A stretch of DNA of 64,000 bases. Source: Bosea beijingensis. GTDB taxonomy: Bacteria > Pseudomonadota > Alphaproteobacteria > Rhizobiales > Beijerinckiaceae. The notes beneath the pieces are model-generated. The model was given only the letters and a program-made list of their open reading frames with translations, was not told where the DNA came from and searched no databases. Location of the stretch: NCBI RefSeq assembly GCF_030758975.1, contig NZ_CP132359.1, forward strand, positions 62,001-126,000, given 5' to 3'. Made by a program: the position numbers and the translations under genes. Shown here one piece after another: positions 27,152 through 35,345 of the stretch (the stretch's first letter is position 1; each line of letters begins with the position of its first letter).

Positions 27152-27268
27152 TTTCTGGATCGCTGGGGACAACCGCAGTGGGATCGATTGAACAAAACAG
27201 GAACATCATTCAAAATGGGGCGATGTGGCGATATAGAATGCAGATCTGTCGCAAATCAGTAGGCATTG

Positions 27269-27463
27269 ATGCTCAACAACAGCGCCGACATCATTCGCTG
27301 CCTCGAACGCGAGGGCTGGGAATGCGTGCGCATCACCGGCTCGCACCATGTCTTCAAAAAGCCCGGCGTCCGTGACACTATCGTCGTGCCGCACCCGAAG
27401 AAGAGTTTCGGACCCGGCCTCGTATTGAAGATCTACAAGCAGGCAGGCTGGCCGCGCGACTGA
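27269..27463 (+). CDS. hicA: HicA-family mRNA interferase toxin
   Basis: A 64-residue double-stranded-RNA-binding-fold toxin that cleaves mRNA. The motif RITGSHHVFKKPG holds the catalytic His in the G-S-H context, and HPKKSFGPGLVLKIYKQAG is the family C-terminal part. A TTG directly before the ATG could also start it. One nucleotide separates its stop from the hicB start. The 117 nt before it are lower in GC than the rest and probably contain the promoter. Confidence 0.92.
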   Translation: MLNNSADIIRCLEREGWECVRITGSHHVFKKPGVRDTIVVPHPKKSFGPGLVLKIYKQAGWPRD

Positions 27464-27464
27464 C

Positions 27465-27752
27465 ATGACCCATTACGTCGCCATCATCGAGGATGCAGGC
27501 TCCGACCATGCCGTCGGCGTCTGGTTTCCTGATCTGCCCGGCTGCTTCGCGGCCGGCGATACGCTGGATGAAGCCTTGCTCAACGCTCCGGAAGCCATTG
27601 CACTCTGGATCGAAGCCCAAGGCAGCCCGGCACCCCACGCTCGCACTCCCAGCGAATTGCGCAGTGATCCCGAGACCTCTGCGGACATGGCGGCGCACGC
27701 CATCGCCCTGATCCCGGCACCCGACCTATCGTTGCAGCCAGCCGCGGAGTAG
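27465..27752 (+). CDS. hicB: HicB-family antitoxin (short form)
   Basis: A 95-residue partner of HicA. The HicB fold is clear: YVAIIEDAGSDHAVGVWFPD, LPGCFAAGDTLDEALLNAPE, ALWIEAQG. Most HicB proteins carry a C-terminal ribbon-helix-helix or helix-turn-helix DNA-binding domain after this fold; here only about 40 Pro/Ala-rich residues follow with no such motif that I can see. It may neutralise the toxin without autoregulating, or the DNA-binding part may be too divergent to recognise. Confidence 0.9.
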   Translation: MTHYVAIIEDAGSDHAVGVWFPDLPGCFAAGDTLDEALLNAPEAIALWIEAQGSPAPHARTPSELRSDPETSADMAAHAIALIPAPDLSLQPAAE

Positions 27753-27794
27753 AAGCAGCGCATCCTTGCTGCCTCTCCAACGATACGATCGACC

Positions 27795-28217
27795 ATGCCT
27801 CCCGAGATCACCCTCACCGACGCCGAAGACGACGCTTTCCGCAAGCTGCTCGGCGAAGGCCTGAAGGACTATAACGACGAGGCGATCGGCCGGCACGATC
27901 GCCAGGAACTGCAGATCCGCATCGGCGACCCCGAAACCGGCAAGCCGATCGGCGGTCTCGCCGGTCGCACCTCGCTCGGCCTGCTGTTCATCGATACCGT
28001 CTACCTGCCGAAGAGCCTGCGCGGCACCGGTATCGGCAGCCGCATCCTCGCCATGGCCGAGGAGGAAGGGCGCCGGCGCGGCTGCAGCAAGGCCGTGCTC
28101 TTCACCATCAGCTTCCAGGCGCCGGAATTCTACAAGAAGCTCGGCTGGCAGGTTTTCGGCGAGATTGCCCCGAATCCGCCCGGCGCGACCCGGATCTACC
28201 TGACCAAGGATCTCTGA
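27795..28217 (+). CDS. GNAT-family N-acetyltransferase
   Basis: A 140-residue single-domain acetyltransferase with LFIDTVYLPKSLRGTGIGSRILAM, in which RGTGIGS is the acetyl-CoA pyrophosphate loop, and FYKKLGWQVFGEI as the C-terminal signature. No obvious substrate clue. It lies 42 nt after hicB on the same strand and converges with an HxlR regulator 3 nt from its stop. Confidence 0.9.
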   Translation: MPPEITLTDAEDDAFRKLLGEGLKDYNDEAIGRHDRQELQIRIGDPETGKPIGGLAGRTSLGLLFIDTVYLPKSLRGTGIGSRILAMAEEEGRRRGCSKAVLFTISFQAPEFYKKLGWQVFGEIAPNPPGATRIYLTKDL

Positions 28218-28220
28218 GGC

Positions 28221-28640
28221 TCAGGCGCCGCCTTCCCGCTCGCGAAACGCCTTCCGCGCGGCCGAAACCTCGGCGTAGTAAGTCTCGGCCCAGGTCCAGA
28301 CTCCGCAGAAGGCGGCGCTGAGCTCGCGCCCCAGTTCCGTCAGCGTGTAGTCGACATGCGGCGGGATCACCGGGTGGACAGTGCGGATCACCAGCCCGTC
28401 GCGCTCCATCTCGCGCAATGTCTTGGTCAACATCTTCTGGCTGATGCCGCCGACGATCCGGCCGACTTCGGTGAAGCGTAGCGTGCCATGCTCCTCCAGC
28501 GCCTCCAGCACCAGCATCGTCCATTTGTCCGCGATCTGCGCGATGACCTGCCGGACCAGTGACTCCACCGCCGGGCTCACCGGAGGGATCGCTTCGCTGC
28601 GCTGATGCATCGCCGCCATCGCGGTTCGGATCGCCTGCAT
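28221..28640 (-). CDS. HxlR-family transcriptional regulator
   Basis: A 139-residue winged-helix regulator. VIAQIADKWTMLVLEALEEH and LRFTEVGRIVGGISQKMLTKTLREMERDGLV form the HTH and wing of HxlR proteins. It lacks the conserved N-terminal cysteine used by redox-sensing members (none in the first 40 residues). ATG 28640 follows AAGGAGAGTGTCG. It diverges from an SDR gene; the 101 nt between contain GTGC-GTATG-GCAC (28657-28669), a possible operator. It probably regulates itself and the SDR. Confidence 0.9.
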   Translation of the reverse strand: MQAIRTAMAAMHQRSEAIPPVSPAVESLVRQVIAQIADKWTMLVLEALEEHGTLRFTEVGRIVGGISQKMLTKTLREMERDGLVIRTVHPVIPPHVDYTLTELGRELSAAFCGVWTWAETYYAEVSAARKAFREREGGA

Positions 28641-28741
28641 CGACACTCTCCTTTTGGTGCGTATGGCACTATAAAGCGCCTTCTTTCCATTGAAGAGTAT
28701 GGGCGCCATCTCGTCTCGTGCAACCACGAGAGGGTCTCGCC

Positions 28742-29497
28742 ATGAAGATTTCCGGAAACATCATCCTCATCACCGGCGGCGGCTCCGGCATCGGCCGGGC
28801 GCTGGCCGAGGCGCTGCACGCCAAGGGCAACAAGGTCGTCATAGCCGGCCGCCGCGAAGCCGTGCTCGATGCGATCACCGCGGCCAATCCCGGCATGGAA
28901 GCGATGCTGCTCGACATCCAGGACGAGGCCGATATCGCAGCCTTCGCCCGTAGGGCCGTCCAACGCTTCCCGCAGCTCAATGCCGTCATCAACAATGCCG
29001 GCATCATGAAGCCGGAGAACGTGCCGGCCGCCGAAAATCTCGCCATCGCCGAGGAGACGATCGCGACCAATCTGCTCGGGCCGATCCGCCTGACGGCCGC
29101 GCTGCTGCCGCATCTCCTGAAGCAGCCCAGCGCCACGGTCCTGAGCGTCTCCTCCGGCCTCGCCTTCGTGCCGCTGGCGGCGACCCCGACCTACAGCGCG
29201 ACCAAGGCCGCGATCCACTCCTGGTCGATGAGCCTGCGCGAGCAGCTCAGGAACACGTCCGTCGAGGTCATCGAGATCGCCCCGCCTTATGTCCAGACCG
29301 AACTGCTCGGCCCGCATCAGGCGGTCGATCCGGCCGCGATGCCGCTCGCCGATTTCATCAGCGAGGTGATGACGATCCTCGAAACGCAACCTGAAGCCAC
29401 TGAGGTCATCGTCGAGCGCTGCAAGCCGTTGCGCTTCGCCGAGGCGACCGGCACCCTCGGTCAGGTCTTCGCGGCGCTGAACGCCCAGCACGCCTGA
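28742..29497 (+). CDS. Short-chain dehydrogenase/reductase (DltE-like)
   Basis: A 251-residue classical SDR using NAD(P)H: cofactor motif TGGGSGIGRAL, NNAG at about 80, Ser in SVSSGLAF and catalytic YSATK. The overall sequence resembles the DltE/YciK-like oxidoreductases often paired with HxlR regulators. Substrate unknown. GAGAGGG precedes the ATG. The divergent HxlR gene is its likely regulator. Length is normal and all catalytic residues are present. Confidence 0.9.
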   Translation: MKISGNIILITGGGSGIGRALAEALHAKGNKVVIAGRREAVLDAITAANPGMEAMLLDIQDEADIAAFARRAVQRFPQLNAVINNAGIMKPENVPAAENLAIAEETIATNLLGPIRLTAALLPHLLKQPSATVLSVSSGLAFVPLAATPTYSATKAAIHSWSMSLREQLRNTSVEVIEIAPPYVQTELLGPHQAVDPAAMPLADFISEVMTILETQPEATEVIVERCKPLRFAEATGTLGQVFAALNAQHA

Positions 29498-29566
29498 CCC
29501 TGATTTCAGTCATGGTCGCGGCAACCCGACCATGACAACCACGCCACACGCTGCTAAGGCCACCGC

Positions 29567-30514
29567 ATGCGCGAAGGCCTCCTGCCAGCGACGGTCGCGA
29601 CCGTCCTCGAACTCTCCACCTCGGGCGAACAGGCCCGGGCCCTGACCGAACTGCTGGGCGAGATCTTCGACCCCACCGAGACCGCGATTTCCGCCTTCGA
29701 GGTCGAGGACGGGATCACCACGCTCTCGATGAACATCCCGTGGAAGGTCGAGATCTATTTCGCCAACCCGCCCGACGAGGACGCGGTGCGCGACCTGCTG
29801 CGCCCGATCGTCGGCGAACTCGTCGACGACACGCCCTTCACCACGGTGAACACCAAGGACTGGGTCGCCAACAGCCTGGACGGCCTGAAGCCCGTCCGCG
29901 CCGGCCGTGTCCTCGTCCATGGCGCGCATGACCGGCACGTCGTCCGCACCAATGATGTCGCGATCGAGATCGAAGCCGCGCTCGCCTTCGGCACTGGCCA
30001 TCACGGCACCACCGCTGGCTGCCTGCTCGCGCTCGACGCCGAATTGAAGAAGCGCCGCCCCCGCCATGGCATCGATATCGGCACCGGCACCGGCATTTTG
30101 GGACTCGCGCTCGCCAAGCAGATCAAGCGCAAGGTCGTCGCCGGCGATATCGACGCCGTCGCGGTCGAAGTCTCCGCCCATAACGCCCGGCTCAACCATG
30201 CCCCGAACGCGCTTGATCTTTATGTCGCGCCGGGCCTGCGCCATGCCAAGGCCTGGCGTCCCGGCCATTTCGATTTCGTCTTCGCCAATATCCTGGCCGG
30301 TCCGCTGAAGCGGCTCGCGCCGTCGATCGCGCGCGTGCTCTCGTCGAACGGCACGCTGATCCTGTCCGGCCTGCTGGCGATGGACGTCCCCGGCGTGGTC
30401 TCTGCCTATCGGCACCAGGGCGTCCATCTCGCCAGCCATTCGCTGCGCGAGGGCTGGGCGACGCTGGTCATGAAAAAAGGCGGCGCAGCCCCGAGGCCGC
30501 GCCGCCTTGCCTGA
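29567..30514 (+). CDS. prmA: Ribosomal protein L11 methyltransferase
   Basis: SAM-dependent enzyme that trimethylates ribosomal protein L11. The 315-residue product has the family motif FGTGHHGTTAGCL, the SAM loop DIGTGTGILGLALAK, and DFVFANILAGPL in place of the usual NPPY motif, as normal for PrmA. The N-terminal ~90 residues form the substrate-binding domain. Its last codons overlap a minus-strand terminator that serves the small genes downstream. Confidence 0.94.
   Translation: MREGLLPATVATVLELSTSGEQARALTELLGEIFDPTETAISAFEVEDGITTLSMNIPWKVEIYFANPPDEDAVRDLLRPIVGELVDDTPFTTVNTKDWVANSLDGLKPVRAGRVLVHGAHDRHVVRTNDVAIEIEAALAFGTGHHGTTAGCLLALDAELKKRRPRHGIDIGTGTGILGLALAKQIKRKVVAGDIDAVAVEVSAHNARLNHAPNALDLYVAPGLRHAKAWRPGHFDFVFANILAGPLKRLAPSIARVLSSNGTLILSGLLAMDVPGVVSAYRHQGVHLASHSLREGWATLVMKKGGAAPRPRRLA
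30473..30506 (-). terminator. Intrinsic terminator for the two small minus-strand genes, inside the prmA 3' end
   Basis: On the minus strand GGCGGCGC and GCGCCGCC form an 8-bp stem (30506-30499 with 30486-30479) around a 12-nt loop, followed by six T. It is located 52 nt after the stop of the 42-residue gene and lies wholly within the prmA coding sequence. Confidence 0.8.
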
Positions 30515-30557
30515 CCTCCGGCGCCCGAGGGAAGCGCGAGGCCGTTACTCGGTCGGC

Positions 30558-30686
30558 TCAGAAGCCGATATAGCCGTACTTCTTCTCGGCATCGGCCTGC
30601 AGGCTGCGGGCATCGTGCCAGACGGCGGCGGTGAACTTCGCGGCGTCAGTGATCTGTTCGAAGATGTGCTTGATGATGGCGATCAT
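30558..30686 (-). CDS. Small protein of unknown function (42 residues)
   Basis: A 42-codon frame from ATG 30686, preceded by GAGGACCACCACC as ribosome site, giving MIAIIKHIFEQITDAAKFTA followed by AVWHDARSLQADAEKKYGYI and GF. It is amphipathic and helical in appearance, with a Trp-His-Asp-Ala-Arg core; I recognise no family. It lies 56 nt after another small gene on the same strand and is followed by a good terminator, which supports it being real. Confidence 0.65.
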   Translation of the reverse strand: MIAIIKHIFEQITDAAKFTAAVWHDARSLQADAEKKYGYIGF

Positions 30687-30742
30687 GGTGGTGGTCCTCA
30701 AGGGTTGTCGGCTGCGCGGCTCGAGGCCGCAGCGGCGTGAAT

Positions 30743-30985
30743 TCAGCGGCTGAAAGGCAGGGAGACGTCGCTCGAGAGCGTCGCGGACGGATAGCCGCCC
30801 AGTACGAGCTCTGCCTCGTTGACGAGGAGGTTGCGGGCGCGCAGTTCGCGGGCTGCGGAACGCGCACGGCTCACGACGAGCGCGGCATAGAAGCGCTGCA
30901 TCAGCCCCGGCTTGTCGGAGCGGGTCTTGGCACCGGCCTGGACCGGTACGGGCAGCACGTCGGCATTGTTCAACACATACGTCAT
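30743..30985 (-). CDS. Small protein of unknown function (80 residues)
   Basis: An 80-residue frame from ATG 30985 with GGAGATGGACCC upstream. The sequence has a flexible N terminus, a central basic helix FYAALVVSRARSAARELRAR, and LLVNEAELVLGGYPS near the end. The basic helix is loosely like DUF1127-type small proteins but the match is weak and I do not assign it. It probably shares a transcript with the 42-residue gene downstream. The 297 nt upstream (30986-31282) separate it from a plus-strand peptidase and contain an AT-rich block with repeated ATATGC at about 31077-31102, a likely promoter area. Confidence 0.65.
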   Translation of the reverse strand: MTYVLNNADVLPVPVQAGAKTRSDKPGLMQRFYAALVVSRARSAARELRARNLLVNEAELVLGGYPSATLSSDVSLPFSR

Positions 30986-31282
30986 GGGTCCATCTCCGAA
31001 AAACGAAGGACAGTCCCGGTCGCTTCCTCGTTCTCTTATGCGTCCAAGGTGGGGTCATTTCGCACTTGCGAGAAGATATGTTCGCATATGCAAGATATGC
31101 AGAAAACGCATGCGATCCGCCAATATCCATTAATGTTTGCGTAGATTGCATAACCAATCAGCACAATGCGGTCCCGGCAGGCAGCGCCGTCCCACGGAAC
31201 GGGCAGTGCCGCGCCCATGGATTTGCGCTGGCGCTTTCGGCGGTGCGAGGCGACGATGCCGCGACCTAAGCCGGACCTCGCC

Positions 31283-33118
31283 ATGACCGATTCGACCCTG
31301 CCGACCTGCCGTTTCCAGTCCTTCTCCGAACCGAGCGACCCGAAGCTGGTTGCTGGTCGCGTAACCGCCCTGCGGAAAGCGCTCGCCGCGCAGGGTCTGG
31401 ACGGCTTCGTCATCCCCCGCGCCGACGAACATCAGGGCGAGTACGTCCCGGCTCATATGGCGCGCCTGGCATGGCTGACCGGCTTCACCGGCTCGGCCGG
31501 CTATGCCGTGGTGCTGGCCGACAAGGCCGCGCTGATCGTCGATGGCCGCTACACGATCCAGTCGGCCGAGCAGACCGACACCGAAGTCGTCACGCCGGTC
31601 CGCATGGAAGAGACGCCGCTGGAACGCTGGGTCGAGCAGAACCTGCCGGCCGGCGGCAAGCTCGGCTACGATCCCTGGCTGCATACGGTCGACGGCCTCG
31701 CCCGGCTCGAAAAGGCAGTGGCGGCAGCCGGCGGCAGCCTCGTCGCGGTCAGGGCCAACCCGATCGACGCGCTCTGGAGCGACCGCCCGGCCCCGCCGGC
31801 CGCGCCGGTCAAGGCACATCCGGCCGCCTTCGCCGGCGAGGACAGCGTCTCGAAGCTCGCCCGCATTCAGAAAGCGCTGACCGAGGCCAAGGTCGACGCG
31901 CTCGTCGTCTCCGACCCGCATGCGCTGGCCTGGATCTTCAACATCCGCGGCGGCGATGTCGAGCACACGCCACTGCCACTCGGCTATTCGATCGTCCCAC
32001 GCGAGGGCCGGCCGACCGTCTTCCTCGCGCCCGAAAAGATCACCAACGAGGCCGGCGACGCCATCGGTGCCGTCGGCGAGATCGCCCCTCCGGCCGATCT
32101 CGACAGGCAGATCGCGAAGCTCGGCGCTGCCAAGGCCAAGGTCCGGCTCGATGCGACGACCGCAGCCTCCGCGCTCGCGACGCTGATCCGCGATGCCGGC
32201 GGCACGCCCGATGCCGGCACCGACCCGGTCGCGCTGATGAAGGCGCGCAAGAACGCGGCCGAGCTCGACGGCGCCCGTAACGCTCATCTGCGCGACGGCG
32301 CCGTCATGGTGCGCTACCTCGCCTGGCTGGCGCGCGAGGCGCCGAAGGGCGGCCTGACCGAGATCGACGCGGTCGCCGCGCTGGAGGCCGAGCGCCTGAA
32401 GACCGGCCTGCTGAAGGATGTCTCCTTCACCACCATCGCCGGCGCCGGCCCCAATGCGGCTCTCCCGCATTACCGCGTCAGCGAGGCCTCGAACCGCAAG
32501 CTGGAACCCGGCATCTTCCTGGTCGATTCAGGCGGCCAGTACGAGGACGGCACCACCGACATCACCCGCACCATGGTTGTCGGCGAGCCGACCGCCGAAA
32601 TGCGCGACCGCTATACGCGCGTGCTCAAGGGCCATGTCGCGATCTCGCGGCTGGTCTTCGTCAAGGGCACCTCGGGTGCGCAGCTCGACGCTTTCGCCCG
32701 GCTGCCGCTCTGGCAGGGCGGCTTCGATTTCGACCACGGCACCGGCCATGGCGTCGGCAGCTATCTCTCGGTGCATGAGGGGCCGCAACGCCTCTCCAAG
32801 CTCGGCACCACGCCATTGGAGCCGGGCATGATCCTCTCCAACGAGCCCGGCTACTACAAGGAAGGCGAGTACGGCATCCGCATCGAGAACCTGATCGTCG
32901 TCGAGGAGCGCCAGATCCCCGGCGCCGAGCGGACGATCTATGGCTTCGAGACGATCACCTGGTGCCCCTATGAGCGAGCCCTGATCGAGAAGGACATGCT
33001 CGATGCCGGCGAGGTCGCCTGGATCGACGCCTATCATGCCAAGGTCTGGGAGAAGCTTGCGCCACAGGTCGAGGGCGAGACGAAGGCCTGGCTGGAAGCG
33101 GCGTGCAGCGCATTGTGA
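31283..33118 (+). CDS. Xaa-Pro aminopeptidase, M24 family
   Basis: A 611-residue metallopeptidase that removes an N-terminal residue preceding proline. It has two creatinase-like N-terminal domains (about 1-300; start GLDGFVIPRADEHQGEYVPA) and the pita-bread catalytic domain with metal ligands in LVDSGGQYEDGTTDITRTM, GTGHGVGSYLSVHEGP and LSNEPGYYKEGEYGIRIENL. The long three-domain architecture resembles eukaryotic aminopeptidase P1 and is common in alphaproteobacteria. ATG 31283 gives the family length; further upstream frame is AT-rich and lacks homology. Confidence 0.93.
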   Translation: MTDSTLPTCRFQSFSEPSDPKLVAGRVTALRKALAAQGLDGFVIPRADEHQGEYVPAHMARLAWLTGFTGSAGYAVVLADKAALIVDGRYTIQSAEQTDTEVVTPVRMEETPLERWVEQNLPAGGKLGYDPWLHTVDGLARLEKAVAAAGGSLVAVRANPIDALWSDRPAPPAAPVKAHPAAFAGEDSVSKLARIQKALTEAKVDALVVSDPHALAWIFNIRGGDVEHTPLPLGYSIVPREGRPTVFLAPEKITNEAGDAIGAVGEIAPPADLDRQIAKLGAAKAKVRLDATTAASALATLIRDAGGTPDAGTDPVALMKARKNAAELDGARNAHLRDGAVMVRYLAWLAREAPKGGLTEIDAVAALEAERLKTGLLKDVSFTTIAGAGPNAALPHYRVSEASNRKLEPGIFLVDSGGQYEDGTTDITRTMVVGEPTAEMRDRYTRVLKGHVAISRLVFVKGTSGAQLDAFARLPLWQGGFDFDHGTGHGVGSYLSVHEGPQRLSKLGTTPLEPGMILSNEPGYYKEGEYGIRIENLIVVEERQIPGAERTIYGFETITWCPYERALIEKDMLDAGEVAWIDAYHAKVWEKLAPQVEGETKAWLEAACSAL

Positions 33119-33160
33119 GCCTGCCGGAGGCGGAAACACTTCTGGCGGCAGGAGCCGCCA

Positions 33161-33294
33161 TTGTCATTCCGGGGCTTCGCGCAGCGAAGAACCCGGAACC
33201 CACGACTGCGTGAGATATCTTGTCTTCAGTGGCCCGCGGCTCGCCCAGTCGTGGGTTCCGGGTTCGCGCCTGAAGGCACGCCCCGGAATGACAA
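33161..33294. repeat. Long palindromic intergenic repeat, type A (copy 2)
   Basis: A 134-bp element with ends TTGTCATTCCGGGGC and GCCCCGGAATGACAA identical to the copy at 14442-14574; the inner arms GAACCCGGAACCCACGACTG and CAGTCGTGGGTTCCGGGTTC are perfect inverted repeats here. It lies between the ends of the convergent peptidase and azlD genes. Confidence 0.88.
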
Positions 33295-33346
33295 GGCTGG
33301 TCACGAAGTACTCAGGACTCTCAAGCCCGAGCACTACGGCCGTGGC

Positions 33347-33646
33347 TCACATCACCATCCTGAACCCGACCACCGCGATAACCCCGACAGCGACTACCCC
33401 CAGCAAGGGTAGCCGCGTCGCCGCCAGCGCCGTCATCGCTGCCGCGGCCGTCTCGGCCCAGCCGGTCGCAAGCGCGCTTGGCGCGATCACCGCGATCAGT
33501 ACGGCCGGCGGTATCGCGTCGAAAGCGGCCTGCGCCCGCGGAGAGAGGCTGAGCCGCCCCGCCAGCGCCAGCCCGGCGACGCGCGTGAAATAGGTCACGA
33601 TCGCCATGCCGAGAAAGGCCAGGAGATTGATCGGGTCGACGCTCAT
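33347..33646 (-). CDS. azlD: AzlD-family branched-chain amino acid transport protein
   Basis: A 99-residue small membrane subunit with four hydrophobic segments; MAIVTYFTRVAGLALAGR and AFDAIPPAVLIAVIAPSAL are typical of AzlD. Together with AzlC it forms an exporter of branched-chain or related amino acids. Its ATG overlaps the azlC stop (ATGA, 33643-33646), so the two are coupled. Confidence 0.9.
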   Translation of the reverse strand: MSVDPINLLAFLGMAIVTYFTRVAGLALAGRLSLSPRAQAAFDAIPPAVLIAVIAPSALATGWAETAAAAMTALAATRLPLLGVVAVGVIAVVGFRMVM

Positions 33647-34356
33647 GCCTTGGCCTCCTCGGTGACCGGCTGCTCTTCGCCACCCGCCGCAAGCCAGGCC
33701 GCCAGCAATCCGCAAAGCGCCCCCGCCGCAACATGCCAGGGCGGCCCAACGAGCCGATAGGTCACCGCCGAAGCGATCCCGGCGGCGGCCACCGTCCAGA
33801 ACGTCACCCTGCCCTTCCAGAAAGCGGCGACCAGCGCGATGAACAGCGCCGTGAAGGCGAAATCGGCGCCAAGCCGCTTGGGATCGCCGAGCACGGCGCC
33901 GATCATCGCACCGAGCGTCGAATTGATCAGCCAGCCCGAGACGAAGGGAATGACCATCGCGAACCAGTAGGCCGGCGTCAGGCGGTGCGTGCGGGCGCGC
34001 TTCTCGGCCAAGGCCCAGTTCTCGTCGGCCATGTAGTAGAGGCCGAGGAATTTCTGCCAGCGGCTGAAGCCCTGGAGCTTCGGCGCAAGCGAGGCCCCCA
34101 TCAGCACATGGCGCGCATTGATCAGCAGCGTCGAGAACACCAGCGCGGCGACCGGCGCAGGGCTCGCCCAGAGCTCGATCGCGGCGAACTGCGCCCCGCC
34201 GGCGAAGACCATGATGCTCATCAGGAAGACTTCGAGCGGCGAGAGCCCCTTGCTGGCCGCGACCGCGCCGAAGAGCAACCCGATCGGCGCCGCAGCCACC
34301 GCGGCCGGCCAGATATCGCTCAGGCCGCGCCTGATGTCGTCACGCATCGTGGACAT
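33643..34356 (-). CDS. azlC: AzlC-family branched-chain amino acid permease
   Basis: A 237-residue inner-membrane protein with the AzlC signature AAPIGLLFGAVAASKGLSP, MVFAGGAQFAAIELW and LLINARHVLMGASLAP. It is the large subunit of the AzlCD exporter. An AraC-type gene lies 29 nt upstream on the same strand, an arrangement common for azlCD, suggesting that regulator controls export. Confidence 0.92.
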   Translation of the reverse strand: MSTMRDDIRRGLSDIWPAAVAAAPIGLLFGAVAASKGLSPLEVFLMSIMVFAGGAQFAAIELWASPAPVAALVFSTLLINARHVLMGASLAPKLQGFSRWQKFLGLYYMADENWALAEKRARTHRLTPAYWFAMVIPFVSGWLINSTLGAMIGAVLGDPKRLGADFAFTALFIALVAAFWKGRVTFWTVAAAGIASAVTYRLVGPPWHVAAGALCGLLAAWLAAGGEEQPVTEEAKA

Positions 34357-34385
34357 GGATTGTCGGTTCTCTTGGAGATTATCGT

Positions 34386-35249
34386 TCAGCCGGCATGCGC
34401 CGCGCGGAAGGCGCCGGGCGTCACCCCGAGGCGCGCCTTGAAGGCTCGCGTCAGATGCGGCTGGTCGCAGAACCCCGTCGCCGCCGCGACCTCACCCAGG
34501 CTCTCACCGCGCCGCAAGCGCTCGCGCGCCCGCCGGACCCGGACATCGATGAGATAGGCATGCGGCGTCAGCCCGGTCTCGCGCCGAAAGGCCCGAATGA
34601 GATGGTGGCGTGGCAACCCGGCCAATCGCGCGAGATCGGCCAGCGACAGGTCTTCCTCGTAGCGCGCCTCGATTGCCCGGCGCGTGCGCGCCACCGGCCC
34701 GTCCTCACGCCCGACCGCCTGCACCGACAGGTCGGCATGGCGCGCCAGCATATGGGCATAGGCGCGCAATAGCGCCTCCTCGCCCGCCAGCGCGTCGGTG
34801 CCCTCCTCCAGCAAACGATGCGCGGCGCTGAACAGCGCGGCACCCGCCGGATCCTGCACGACGGGATCGCGGAAGAACGGCGTGCCGACAGCCTCGTTTC
34901 CGGTCAGCGATGCCGCGATCTCCTGCATCAACTCGACGGAGGGGTAGCTCATCCGGTAGCGATAGCCGCCCTCGCTCGGCGCGCCGTCATGAACGTCGAG
35001 CGGGTGGTTCATGACGATATCGCCGGGACCGGCACGGAGCTTCTGCCCGCGCGCGTGCCAGATTTCGCAACCCATCTCGATCGTACCGATCGCATAGGTG
35101 TCATGGGCATGCGGGGCATAGGCATGGGTGCGGAAGGTCGCGGCGAGGAATTCGAGTCCGTCGAAACGCCGCGCGGCGAACAGGTGCGCGCTCTCCCCCG
35201 CCTTGAGCGGGGTCTCCAGCAAGGCCTGTTCCTGCGAGATCGACTGCAT
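34386..35249 (-). CDS. AraC-family regulator upstream of azlCD
   Basis: A 287-residue regulator with an N-terminal cupin sensor (AYAPHAHDTYAIGTIEMGCE, PGDIVMNHPLDVHDG) and C-terminal double HTH: LSLADLARLAGLPRHHLIRA and SLGEVAAATGFCDQPHLTRAFKAR. This type often sits beside azlCD and is thought to sense an amino acid. It is encoded directly before azlC on the same strand, so it may autoregulate the whole unit. Confidence 0.9.
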   Translation of the reverse strand: MQSISQEQALLETPLKAGESAHLFAARRFDGLEFLAATFRTHAYAPHAHDTYAIGTIEMGCEIWHARGQKLRAGPGDIVMNHPLDVHDGAPSEGGYRYRMSYPSVELMQEIAASLTGNEAVGTPFFRDPVVQDPAGAALFSAAHRLLEEGTDALAGEEALLRAYAHMLARHADLSVQAVGREDGPVARTRRAIEARYEEDLSLADLARLAGLPRHHLIRAFRRETGLTPHAYLIDVRVRRARERLRRGESLGEVAAATGFCDQPHLTRAFKARLGVTPGAFRAAHAG

Positions 35250-35345
35250 GCCCGAAGATAGCGCAGAAGCCCGCCGACCTGTCTTGAAGAAAAGTGATAG
35301 GGCGCATCACGCGCCCGATCGGTTCAGCCATCCGGAACTGAAGCG

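Noticed and set aside
31060..31160. AT-rich repeated ATATGC sequences as a CRISPR-like or iteron array
   Set aside because: Only three or four irregular short matches without constant spacing; more likely an ordinary promoter region.
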